From Torymus aiolomorphi (lineage: Eukaryota; Arthropoda; Insecta; Hymenoptera; Torymidae), in assembly GCA_036365515.1 (NCBI GenBank), contig CM070876.1, positions 35,471,195 through 35,535,194 of the forward strand: a stretch of DNA of 64,000 nt, written 5' to 3'. Shown here in pieces: positions 43,203 through 54,760 of this stretch (positions are counted from its first letter, which is position 1; every line of letters begins with the position of its first letter). The translations under genes were made by a program, and so were the position numbers. The notes beneath the pieces are model-generated. The model made no database searches. It was given only the letters and a program-made list of their open reading frames with translations, and was not told the origin of the DNA.

Positions 43203-43832
43203 TCAACAAATAATTTTATAATCAAATCTATCTAATTTTCCTACCCAACGTGCAAGTTGGCCTTCAAGTTCTTTAAAAAATAATAACCATGTTAATGAAG
43301 CATGGTCAGTTCTAATGAAAAATTGTGTTCCTAGTAAATATAGACGGAAATGTTCAGAAGATACTACTACTGCTAAAAGTTCACGACGTAACACAATAGT
43401 TTTTCTCTGCTTTACTTAAAGTACGACTAAAATAACCTATACTGCCGCCGTAAGCCAGAAGGTCTGTAACTTCAAAAAAATTTACTCTCATAAAAATCGT
43501 TCATTTAACAGAAAACGACATGCTTTCAGGCTTCATATCAAAATTGCGGTAAAAGTGTAAATTTGAAGTTACAGACCTTCTTACTTACGGCGGCAGTATA
43601 ACCCTTTCTAAATTATCTTGTATTTGTGAAAGAGCTGCTCCTATTCCGCCACCAGAGGCATCTGTATCTAAAATGAATGGAAGATTTAAACGAGGAAAAG
43701 ATAAAATTGGGGTGAAGTAAGGACTTCTTTTAATTTTAAAAATGCTGTCTGACATTCATCTGACCAATGAAATTTAATTGCTTTTTCACTTAGTCTGTGT
43801 AAAGGTTTTGCAATGGAAGAAAAACCTTTTAT
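43203..43832 (-). pseudogene. Gypsy RNase H domain, split by a MITE
   Basis: The right part (43597-43832) encodes the first RNase H strand with 'DTDASGGGIGAAL'. The left part (43203-43437) continues with 'SRTLSKAEKNY', 'RRELLAVV' and 'FIRTDHASLTWL'. The MITE at 43442-43596 sits between them. A stop at about 43203 and a frame change near 43840 add to the damage. Confidence 0.88.
43442..43596. mobile_element. Small MITE inside RNase H (CTGCCGCCGTAAG)
   Basis: 155 bp with inverted ends CTGCCGCCGTAAG and a matching 'AGAAGGTCTGTAACTTC' inner arm. TATA (or TA) is duplicated on each side. The RNase H frame resumes across the site once one duplicate is discounted, which confirms the boundaries. Confidence 0.88.
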
Positions 43833-43844
43833 ATATCTTCTATA

Positions 43845-44380
43845 TTAAGAACAAAAGCTAACGAAACTTCTAACATTCTTCTTGCTTGTTGGAGTGGGCC
43901 AGTTGATGACAGCTTCAATTTTTTTTTGATCTGTCGAAATTCCTTTTTCTGAAACGATGTGACTCAAATACTCAGTTTCACGTTTAAAGAAATGACATTT
44001 TTTCTTATTAAGTCGCAAGTTTGCATCTTTCAATTTTGTGAAAATTTGTTCTAAATTGGTCAGCATTTCTTCAAATGGTTTTCCCATTACCATGATATCA
44101 TCAAGATAAATTAAATAAATTGTATCCAAGTATTCTCTAAGAAGTTGTTCCATCAATCGTTGAAAAATAGCAGGTGCATTACACAATCCGAATGGCATGA
44201 ATGTATACTGCCATAAACCTTTTCCAACAGAAAATGCTGTTTTTTCTCTGTCTTCTGGACAAATTTTAATTTGCCAATAACCACTTTTAAAATCCAGTGT
44301 AGAAAACCAAGATTTACCAGCCTATCAAGTGTATCATCAATTCTTGGTAAAGGTATGAGTCTTTAATAGTTACAGCATTT
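43845..44380 (-). pseudogene. Gypsy reverse transcriptase, second part
   Basis: This contains 'MPFGLCNAPAIFQRLM' and the catalytic 'LIYLDDIMV' (YLDD), then thumb and connection sequence with 'LNKKKCHFF' and 'GISTDQKKI'. The stretch 44199-44380 continues the palm in broken frame up to the foldback insertion. The frame ends at a stop near 43845. Confidence 0.9.
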
Positions 44381-44729
44381 CGACGGCTGAGCGGAAGAAG
44401 ATGCTATCTCGGCTGAGGCTAACAGAAGATGCTATCTCGGCTGAGGCTAACAGAATGTGCTATCTCGGCCGAGGCTCACAGAACGTGCTATCTCGGCCGA
44501 GGCTCACAGAAGATGCTATCTCGGCCAAAACTAGCTGGAAAATGCTATGTTACTCGGCCAAGATAGCACGTTCTCTGATCCTCGGTCGAGATAGCATCTT
44601 CTGTGAGCCTCGGCCGAGATAGCACGTTCTGTGAGCCTCGGCCGAGATAGCACCTTCTGTTAGCCTCGGCCAAGATAGCATCTTCTGTTAGCCTCAGCCG
44701 AGATAGCATATTCTTCCGCTCAGCCGTCG
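44381..44729. mobile_element. Foldback element of 28-bp repeats, inside RT
   Basis: 349 bp. It begins CGACGGCTGAGCGGAAG and ends with the complement. The left arm has about five direct 28-bp units around 'GATGCTATCTCGGC(T/C)GAGGCT'; the right arm has about six inverted units. It is flanked by ATTT on both sides (44377-44380 and 44730-44733). The RT reading frame runs through when the insert and one ATTT are discounted. There is no coding sequence inside. Confidence 0.9.
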
Positions 44730-44733
44730 ATTT

Positions 44734-45685
44734 AATCTGCGATAATCGTTACAAAATCTAGTAGATCCACTTTTCTTTGATTTCATAACTACTGGCGAAC
44801 ACCATGAACTTGAAGATTCTTCGATTACACCTTGTTCTTTCATTTCTAAAATTAACTTGTCAATTTCATCTTGCAAATGTAAAGGAACTCTTCGTAATGG
44901 TTGTTTTATTGGTCGGAGATCATTAAGTTCAATTTTGTGTTGAATTAAGTCACATTTTCCGATGACATTTGTGTCATCAAAAATGTCTTCAAATTTAATT
45001 AATAATTGGGCAAATTTCTCCTTTTGTGTCGAATCAAGTCCAATTGAATTTTTGTCGAAGACTTCTTTTAGTGTTTCAGGAATGTTGTCTTCTGGATTAA
45101 CGATTCTTGCACATACTTGAAAATGTGTAATACTGTTGATTGAACTTGGTGCATCAACCAAAAGTTTACAAATTAAATTTGAAATACCAACTTTATTTAA
45201 AAAATCGCTACCAAGTATGCAATCATCAGTTATGTTTTCTACAAATACAATTATATCGATAGAATATTTTCCTATATGAATTTTAACTGATGTTTTAAAC
45301 ATTACTGGGACCTTTTCTCCAGTAGGGTACCTCAAAGTCTCAGTATTAATAGGAATTCGTATATTTTCAGATTTTATAAATTTTAAATTTACAATAGTTA
45401 CATCTGATCCTGAATCTATTTTAAAATTGCAAAATTTATCATTGACAAAATCTTTAAAGTAAAATCTATTTGAATTCCCATTAATTCTTCCAACATTAAA
45501 ATCAGAAAAACAAGAAAATTGATTATTTGAATTTGTAGGAGCTTTGTCGCAATTTGTTAAACTCGCTCCCTTAAGTTCAACATAACCTAGTTTCCCTGTA
45601 TATTTAATTGATTCGGACAATATGTTCTAATATGCCCTTTTTGTACACATTGCCAGCATTCTATTTCTCTAAAATCTGTTTGCTT
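44734..45685 (-). pseudogene. Gypsy protease and reverse transcriptase, first part
   Basis: Minus-strand open sequence. The aspartic protease active site 'FKIDSGSDVTIV' has DSG in place of the common DTG, and the C-terminal flap motif is 'CILGSDFL'. RT follows with 'GVIEESSSSWCSPVV' and 'RFCNDYRRLN', where the foldback cuts in. The usual Val of the FCVDYR block is Asn here. The first bases (about 45618-45660) hold a gag zinc knuckle of CX2CX4HX4C form ('CWQCVQKGHIRTYC'). Confidence 0.88.
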
Positions 45686-45863
45686 TATAACGAGATGTGA
45701 TACAGCGCTAGCCGGCGCAAGAGTAGGGCCCTGATAGAGGGCCAGGGACCAGTGCGTTGGTAGTCTCGCGGTAGACACTCGCCTCCTGTCCGGACGGCTC
45801 GGGTTCGATTCCCGATGCCGGCGTGTATTTTTTACTCTTCTCCTCCGTATCCACCCCGTTACA
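45686..45863 (+). repeat. 5' LTR of the TRIM
   Basis: 178 bp. It lacks about 43 bp present in the 3' LTR, mainly a segment around 46245-46310, but keeps the tRNA-like module. Confidence 0.88.
45754..45833 (+). ncRNA. tRNA-like module plus T6 in the 5' LTR
   Basis: The A-box-like 'TAGTCTCGCGG' and B box 'GGTTCGATTCC' are spaced as in a tRNA. GCGTTGG at 45754 pairs with CCGGCGT at 45818-45824, and a T-arm of 5 bp is intact. T6 lies at 45828-45833. The D-stem has lost 2 nt relative to the other copy. Whether it is transcribed is unknown. Confidence 0.6.
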
Positions 45864-45881
45864 TGGCGCCCAACGAAATAA
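45864..45881 (+). other. TRIM primer-binding site
   Basis: TGGCGCCCAACG starts at the first base after the LTR. TGGCGCCC is the start of lysine-tRNA-primed sites, but the rest does not match, so the tRNA is not assigned. Confidence 0.65.
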
Positions 45882-46200
45882 TCCACGTTTCCTTTGAAAC
45901 TCCACGATCCGAAAGAAGTCCGATCGAAATTTTTCCTTCCACCCACACGCGCGATTTCAGTTGCAAGAACCGAGCGGGGTTTTTCACTCAAGTCTGATCG
46001 CGCGAGGGCCGCATGTTTTCAGTCAAGGAAATGAGAGGATTTCTCTTGTACTGATCCAGCCTCTACGTAGAACAGAGTCTACGAGACTCCCGCAGAAGCA
46101 TTCAGTTGAGATTACTCCTGAATGGCGGTTGAGCATGGAGAAGCCTTCTTAGGGTATACAGTCGCTCGAGGACGTTAACGCTCGCAATTTGGGTGGGGGA

Positions 46201-46421
46201 TATAACGAGGTGTGATACAGCGCTAGCCGGCGCAAGAGTAAGGCCCTGTGTTACCGGCACCTGCGGTTAGCACACCAGATAGAGGGCCAGGGTTGTCTCG
46301 TTGCTCAGGGCATTGGTAGTCTCGCGGTAGAGACACTCGCCTCCGGTCCGGACGGCTCGGGTTCGAGTCCCGATGCCGGTGCGTATTTTTTACTCTTCTC
46401 CTCTGTATCCACCCCGTTACA
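46201..46421 (+). repeat. 3' LTR of the TRIM
   Basis: 221 bp, the longer copy. It is followed by the GCTT duplication. Confidence 0.88.
46310..46391 (+). ncRNA. tRNA-like module plus T6 in the 3' LTR
   Basis: The module is 73 nt. A 7-bp acceptor-like stem pairs GCATTGG (46310) with CCGGTGC (46376-46382), two bases off the canonical register. The D-stem is 5 bp (GTCTC/GAGAC) and the T-stem 5 bp (TCGGG/CCCGA). The B box is GGTTCGAGTCC. The anticodon arm is poor. T6 lies at 46386-46391. It resembles heads of tRNA-derived SINEs, not a functional tRNA. Confidence 0.65.
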
Positions 46422-46425
46422 GCTT

Positions 46426-47715
46426 ATTTCTATTAAAATCTTGTTTTGGTCTTGAATCTTTCTTCATGTTTGAGCTTGTGTCTTGTGTATTTTGAATAAC
46501 TCGAAGATCTTGTCTAGAATTTTGAGTATTCAGAAATACATTATTTGTTCGGGCAAAATGTATCTTTTTATTTTTATCACGAATAACTTTTATCTCCATA
46601 GCTCGTGCAAGAGCAATTTTCATTGAAGTGATTCTTTCTAATTGAAGAATTTCCTTAATTGATGTGTCAAATATTGCTACAAGAATTTCCTTAATTGATG
46701 TGTCAAATAAATTGAGCACATGAAATTTTATCTTGAGTCTCTACGGAGCACTCAGGATATGTCAAGGCTGCTAATTTTTCGAAGGCATTTGCAATTGTTG
46801 GAAAATCTTCACCAGGCTTTTGTCTTCTATTTTGGAATTGAGAATAATACGTGGGTGATAAATGTTTGTCACCAAAACGTAATTCAAGTTTCGATATTAA
46901 TTTTTCAAAATCCAAATCTTCATTATTTGACAAATTATCTAAAACTTTTCTTGCTTTTCCACGCAAATTGGCAGCGAGTGCGATCATCTTTTGATTTTCA
47001 TCCCAACTATTTGCTCTAGCTATCATATTAAATTGATTCAAAAATTCTCGTAGAGACGTCATCCCATCATAGACATCTGGTTTTAATTTATATCTAACCC
47101 TGCAGAAATTCTTGATGTATCTAACCCTGTTTTAATATGTGAATTTAATCTACGTGGAATATTAGAGGTTAAAGTATTTGTTTCTAAACCTAGCCCTGGT
47201 TGAATCAAGTTAGTATTACTAGCAGCTACGGGATTTACTGTTGGTATTTCCTGTACTAATTGTCTTAATGTATGTGAGTTAGATGTGTTATATGTATGTA
47301 TATGTGCATTTTTTAATTGACTTAGCTCGTTTTGGAGGTCCTTGATTTTTTGTAACAGCGTCAGTCGTTCAGCTTCTTGTTGTTCGTTAAGCCGCCGTTG
47401 TTCCATCAATTCTTTATCACGAACTTTAAGAGTGGCTGAGAACTGTATTTCTTCTTCACTTCTCTCTTGTGGTCGAGTCTCGAGATCTCTATTTTCTTGG
47501 AAAGCAGATTCCAATTTCTGTTGAAGGTGTAAATTTTCTCCACGAATAGCATCAAGTTCTTCATTTTTCGAAGATAATTCTTGTAGTGCTAACTGGAGAC
47601 TGGACTGAGTATCTGTTTGTGTTGATATCTCATTATTTTGAGCTGATGCTGATCTTGTTCTTATCGGAGATCGAATCATATGATGAGGTTGTGTAGTCAC
47701 AAAAACTTTCTTCAA
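46426..47715 (-). pseudogene. Gypsy gag, decayed
   Basis: The N-terminal part (47715-47083, 210 codons) starts at an ATG 24 bases inside the primer site. It is rich in Gln/Glu/Leu with a long predicted coiled coil, 'QLALQELSSKNEEL' to 'LQNELSQLKNAH'. A 1-base frame change near 47080 precedes the capsid-like segment (47062-46703) with 'FLNQFNMIARAN' and 'LRGKARKVL'. A 9-residue duplication of FDTSIKEIL near 46650-46710 and a stop or frame break lead to the C-terminal part. The TRIM then separates this from the zinc knuckle at about 45640. Gag would form the particle that packages element RNA. Confidence 0.85.
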
Positions 47716-47737
47716 TATTATTTCACGTAATGAAAAT

Positions 47738-47755
47738 ATCCCAGACGATCCCCCA
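47738..47755 (-). other. Gypsy primer-binding site, tRNA-Pro type
   Basis: On the minus strand, TGGGGGATCGTCTGGGAT lies three bases inside the 5' LTR. It differs at two positions from the proline-tRNA site used by murine leukaemia virus (TGGGGGCTCGTCCGGGAT). Confidence 0.75.
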
Positions 47756-47758
47756 AAA

Positions 47759-47972
47759 TGTTAGATCCGGGTTCGAGTAATAAATAAGTATGTAACACAT
47801 GATTACAAAAATACGTTGAAACTTTATTTTACTTCAACTCAACAGTCAAGGTCAAACTCCAAATCAAAACTGAACTATTTACAAACAATAAACAACAGCT
47901 GCTTCGCCGTTGTTATGTGCTGCTGTTCACAATGTTCGAACCGCGCACACGATCGATTTCCCGATCATAACA
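47759..47972 (-). repeat. 5' LTR of the Gypsy element
   Basis: 214 bp, TG...CA, followed by ATAT. About nine differences from the left LTR suggest a not-recent insertion. No rate is assumed. Confidence 0.93.
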
Positions 47973-50219
47973 ATATAATAAAGTATATTAATATTTCGAC
48001 AGACTTACCTCCGAACAAGTCAGTAAAAAAGTTCGCTTGCAAACACACGTCATGAATAACGATAACAGAAGCACGAAAGTTTCTACTAGACGTAACCAAT
48101 CGATCTCCAGAGCCGGCAACAAATTATATCGTGCCCTGATCGCGTCGTCTTCATCCTGCATAAATTCGTCTTGGTATTTCAGCGCGATGTCGGCGTAGAT
48201 AAGCGTCGCGTAAAAAATAAATTATACATCGCGTAACATAACCCACAAACTGCGATACGCAGACGAGAGATTCGCTGCAGATAGACAAGCCAAAAGAGAG
48301 CGAGAGTAAGTATTGTAGCCCGAAGCTAATCGGCATTATAACGCGCGCCCGCTCGTCGATCCGTATCGATGCGGCATCGTCTCACTTTTACGCGCCAGAC
48401 AAACTCGACGAGACATCCTCGAGAAAGAGAGAGAGAGAAGAGGGAGATATTTAAGGCAATATGAGCATGCTCGCGCGACGAACGGGCGGATGAGAGAGTA
48501 AAGTGGCGAGGTAATAATTCGCCCTGGTTATATGCGAACATTGCCTGGGACGCTAAGTTGAGGCGCATCGGAAGCAGCGCGAGTCTGGGGAGTTTAAATT
48601 ATGCCCCGATGGCTAATCGTTCGCGCAGCGTATCCGATTGGCATTGTCGATTGAGATTATATATACATTTTTTTTTTTTAAACTGATCAATCAGGTTCAT
48701 ATTTCAAATAAGTTTTCGTATAAATAACAAATTTCTATAATTACTTTGAATAACTGGAGACACTTTTTATGGGTATACTTCTTTTCCAAATAATGTTTCA
48801 ATTATTCAAAATAATTCTAATAAATCTGTCTACATTATTGTTTTAAAAAATTGGATCCTCTTCACACGAAAACTTGTATCCACTAAACCATTTTTTTTTA
48901 AATTTCTACAAAGTATTTCTGCAAGTTTTACTATGAGACGTCGCAGTTTCTCAAAGAAATTGAAATGGTTCAAGAACCTAGAAACAACTTTAATATTTGT
49001 ATCAATTCACAATAACACCGATCCGTGCGTGAACCGATATATATTTCTTATCATTTAGCACATTCTTGACTGACAGACTTTGTAAGAAAAGCGTAAAATG
49101 TTGCCAAACGTCTTCACGCTAATTAAGTAAATAATTACAGTATTACAAGAGGGCCATTTTTATTCTCCAATTAGAACGCACGCGAAACTTTCTCAACGCG
49201 CGCCCGCGCACGTTTCATTTTGTCACACGCTGTCGAACCGATCGACGACCTATTTGCATCACGTGGCCGTGCCGAAAAAACACGTATATAAAAATCGACT
49301 TAGAGAGAGAAAGAGAGAGGGGGGGACCGACGGTGCGCCAAAAGTTTCACGTGATTTGGACATCGGGGAGGGCGGCAAAAAAGGAAACTTATGCACCCGT
49401 CGTCACGCTCGCAATTTCGTCATCGACGCCTTACATTTCGCGCCCTCGATTCCTGCGACGCCCGTGAACCGCCTGAGCGCGCGTTCTCCTACCTTTCATT
49501 TGCATATCTGCATAGCTTCTTGGGAGACGGAGTCATTACCGACTTTTTTATCCTCTCTTCTTCTTTCGCCCTGGCAGTCAAAGTCCCGAGGGGCCTGTAA
49601 TATAAACCTTCTTTATCGTTGTCTCGTTTCATTGCAAATGACCAATTGATTCTTTATTGGACACTGCGAATAATGTTAAAATTATAAAAATGTGAACGTC
49701 TCGCTATATTCGGAACAAGCTGCTTCATATAATTATGTAATCAAATCTTTCACAGCTTCATATAACGCGTTTACAAAGGCAGTTCAGGTCTTTGTTACCT
49801 CCACTAAAGTAAATCGTTTTCACACGCGCGTGCCAATAATACTAAAGTCATACCAATAAATCCACAGCGAATGTCGCAAACGCAGCTCATTACTAAGCGT
49901 GTCTCTTTAATTGAAATCCCGTGTTTTTTCGCGGCCAACTCGCTAGCGCAGCCCGCGTCCCTCGTCTTCTTCGACAGCTTCGCAGCTTCCAGGATTCAGT
50001 TTAAAACGTATATACACGGCTCGCGATAAGAGGAGACGTTTCACTCCCGTGCGATGAAGTGGTTCGCACTCTGGTGCTGCAATGGTATCCGTGTTTTTTT
50101 CCTTTTTCAGAGTGCTTTGATTGCGTGCGATCGGAAGAGGCAGTTTATCAAAGAATATCACCGCAGGCGATTCATATATAGGAACAATTCTACGGGAAAG
50201 GTCAAATAACTAAGTATCA
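47973..50219. other. Intron segment with CpG-rich blocks
   Basis: CpG-rich blocks lie at about 48050-48650, 49150-49660 and 49900-50160, with AT-rich DNA between. No gene was recognised. The 131-codon plus-strand ORF at 49254 has no domain and overlaps another equally open frame. Confidence 0.35.
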
Positions 50220-50661
50220 AAAATAAATAAAAATTTTTTGAGGGTGGACCTATACCAGACCAGGTTTTTTGGTTTGCTAGGCCGTCCTGAATACACAAAA
50301 TCGTGAACACTGTCAATCGGGTGGTAACCTTTTTGGTTACAATAACTTTGCTACGAGCTTTCATTTATTTTTTACAAAGTGAACAAAATATTGATTCATT
50401 CAAAAGTTACATACCTTCAAAATGACCAAATGACCAAAATCCTCTTCTTTGCATTTTTGTAGTATTTTGTGTATTTTGGGCTCATCTTTGAATGTATGTA
50501 ATTTCAATATTTTCATTTATTTGCTTTTTTTTTTAAATGTATGTGCGACTCCCCCTGGCGAAACAATTTCACTGTGTTCACGATTTTGTTTATATTCAGG
50601 ATAGTTTAGAGAACCAGAACAATCTGGTCGGGTAGTTCCTTAAAAAGTTTTTATTTATTTT
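50220..50661. repeat. Inverted-repeat element, ~100-bp diverged arms
   Basis: The left arm (50220-50322) and right arm (50562-50661) are inverted and imperfect. Both contain 'AAAATCGTGAACAC', 'CCTGAATA' and a terminal 'AAAATAAATAAAAA'. It is probably an old MITE. Confidence 0.65.
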
Positions 50662-53339
50662 TCTAACCAGTTGTTTAACCTTTCACGTACCATTACTCAT
50701 ATATCTATAAACAATAAGGGTGGGAGTGATTAGATTGTTGCGTTGACTGCGACTATAGATGGGCGCCACGAACGGTTAATTGCCCGCAGCCAACTTGAAA
50801 CAGAGGTGTTTTCAAATTGCGCGTAATATTACGTTAGGGTATGAAATTTCAATTTCCTATAGCGCCTGCAATTAAGTACCTTGTGGTAAACGTATCGGTA
50901 CGTCTTTTTGATTGGCTTTGTATATTTGGTCGATCCAGTACGTAATTATATATCACTAACATAAAATATTTGGAGTACAACAAAATTCATTATAGAAGTG
51001 GATTGCAATAAAATGTATCCTCTAAAATATAAACAGCCTCATAGAAATATATAAAAAGCAAATAACACGAGCCGTGTACGCGAGGAAAGTAAATAAGCCA
51101 GGAGTCACAGCGGAAGAAATAAGAGGGAGAGTGAGTGAGGTAGTGAGCGAATGAAAAATGAAAGAAAGCGAGAGCGCAATGGGACAACAAGGGCGCGAGC
51201 CCGAAAAAGAGCGAAAAGAGCGAGGAAAGAGCGAGAGAAAAAAGGAGAGAGAGGGGGAGAAGTGGCGCGAAGGCGCCTATGTCGCACCTTCGCGTCAAAG
51301 CGTACAGGCACGAAGCCGTTAACTGCTGATCGATTCCACCAGATCGATCCGCGCCGGCCATATATTACAAGCTTTAATATTAAATTCCACCCGTCACTTG
51401 TAATAAAGTTTCCACTTATCCGTCGCGCTCTGCCGTACTTCATTTTCTCTGCGCCTGCGCGAGCTTTTAAATTGCGTATACCTGCGATAGAGCTCTCCCT
51501 CTCTCTCCTGCTCTCTCTCTCTCTCTTGCTCGCTAGCTCTCTCACTCGATGCGCGTTGAAACGACGCGGAATTGATGCGTTATTTACCTGGCGCTGTGCG
51601 TTAAGATTTACAGTCGAGGGTCTTACTTGTTAGCGCGCGTCGCATTACATCGTCGCGTGAAACGATTTTCACGCGCGCGCGTGTGAGAGTGTATACGTGC
51701 GCGGAGCCTATTGCAGAAGCGTGCAATTATCGCTGTCGCTGGAATCTATCGCTATCTAATCGCATTCATTTGCCGCAAAGTTCCAAGCGAAATCAGTAAC
51801 AGCTTAATTAGAAAGCCACTGGTAAGGTTTGGGGCTTGTTACTATTTTGCAATAGACGAACTTCTATACTGAACATTTTCATACCGTAATTGGGAATGTA
51901 TTAATTGTCTCTAGACGCAAAGATTAACATTGGAAAGAAGTTTAGAAAAGTGGACGTTATTGCTTATATAAAGATTCGGTGTAATAAAAAGTACCAATGT
52001 TTTTGCTGGACTAAAAATTCAAATGATTATGATAAATCAATAAATTTCAAAATGCAATAATGGAAAAGGCATAAAAATTCAATGCTTCAATAAATTTGTG
52101 AATTTTCTTTTATTACATTACAATAAATTTTTATAGCTTACAAGCATATCAGCATTCAAGATTAAATTGATCTGGTAGTTATTCTCACCTAGTAATTTAT
52201 CTATAATCATTTTATTGATATTTTGTATGTCACAGATAACAATACTTTGTGCTATTTATCAAGATCAGAAAGTGCCAATTTCACAGTGCAGGTAATTTAA
52301 AATATACTTAATTTACAGTCCATAATTCTTCAATTTATTACGTGAATAAAAATTGATAGGAATATTAGCTTGATAAGTAAATTGAAATCACATACTGTAA
52401 CCGTATTGCAAGAATATTCATTCATTCGTTGCGTGGATAACATTAATGTATAAACATTTTGAAATTTATTACTATATTTATGAGTGAGCAATAAAGACAA
52501 CTAACTGTACTACTGCAGATATACTTTTATTTCTTGTTTCCCCTTTAAAGATAATATTTATGGTTTTTGCTTTTCGGGCCCCTATTGTGTTTAAGTAATT
52601 CTCAGTCAATATTTTATGAAAATAATGTAGTGTCATTGCCTAGGACCAATAAAAAAAAATTGTTGGTTTTATTTGAATTTGTTGTAATAAAATGGATTTC
52701 CAGTTATCAGGCCAAACAGAAGTTTCAATTGGTTCACAGTGTACCAAGACAGAATCTGAAGTATTTTTTTTTCAATACGAGCACGAAATAAGTCTTTTTC
52801 ATTCCTATAAATTAAGTAGAAAATCGCGCATTTCGATCGTGCTACGAAAAAGTGAAAGATAATATTATTATTTCCCGTTAGAGTCGGGAATAATAATATT
52901 ATTCCCTACTTTACTTACTGAATTTCCATGCATAAAAAAGTCCCTATCATGCTCTCGTTAATTAAAAAAATGCGGTCTGTAACATGGGAAGAAAAGCTAT
53001 ATTTCAGACTCAGGTGAGGTGTTTTCAGCACTCCTCTCTGTCTCGGGTGCCGTCAACACCGAATCATGCTGCACACCTCACCCTCGCTTGTAATAGCTCA
53101 TTTCATTCCCTTGTTGCATGATATACTATTTTAAATAAAAAATGTCAATCATTTCGATTGCTCACAGTTAAAATTTTATAAGATTTCTTTTTTCGAAATT
53201 TGGGGTTAGCGAACGCATAAGAGATTTAGCAAGTCATTTCAGTATGGATCCTAAACATAATGAAAGTACAATTTAAAAAAAAAGTAGAATTAAATAAGAA
53301 AATTTCGTACATCGGATCCCGTTTTAATCGACGCACAAT
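50662..53339. other. CpG-rich block then long AT-rich stretch
   Basis: A CpG-rich, purine-rich block at about 51060-51800 includes GAGA and CTCTC runs on either side. From 51801 to 53340 the DNA is AT-rich. A 20-bp-stem palindrome at 52860-52906 (AATATTATTATTTCCCG and complement, 7-base loop) is the only structure noticed. Confidence 0.45.

Positions 53340-54760
<1,421 letters not shown>

Larger units (their letters stand above)
45686..46421 (+). mobile_element. TRIM (miniature LTR element) with tRNA-like LTRs
   Basis: Two direct repeats (45686-45863 and 46201-46421) begin TATAACGAG and end CCCCGTTACA. They flank 337 bp of non-coding DNA. A primer site starting TGGCGCCCAACG follows the left repeat with no gap. 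A purine tract GGGTGGGGGA directly precedes the right one. GCTT is duplicated at 45682-45685 and 46422-46425. The gag frame of the host Gypsy runs through once the insert and one GCTT are discounted. Its orientation is opposite to the host. It carries no ORF of note and must use proteins supplied in trans. Confidence 0.9.
41170..47972 (-). mobile_element. Ty3/Gypsy LTR retrotransposon, full length but decayed
   Basis: Two 214-bp LTRs (TGTTAG...ATAACA on plus) lie in direct orientation and differ at about nine sites. ATAT flanks both ends as a 4-bp target duplication. Coding runs on the minus strand in the order gag, protease, RT, RNase H, integrase, the Gypsy order. A tRNA-Pro-like primer site lies inside the right LTR and a polypurine tract inside the left one. 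Frameshifts, stops and three nested insertions (43442-43596, 44381-44729, 45686-46421) inactivate it. No env was recognised between integrase and the 3' LTR. Confidence 0.93.

Noticed and set aside
45815..46152. Plus-strand ORFs of 60-63 codons inside the TRIM
   Set aside because: Short, overlapping LTR, primer site and internal sequence, with no gag or pol motif.
46310..46383. A genuine tRNA gene
   Set aside because: The acceptor stem is out of register with the T-arm, the anticodon arm does not pair, and the module recurs in both LTRs of a mobile element.
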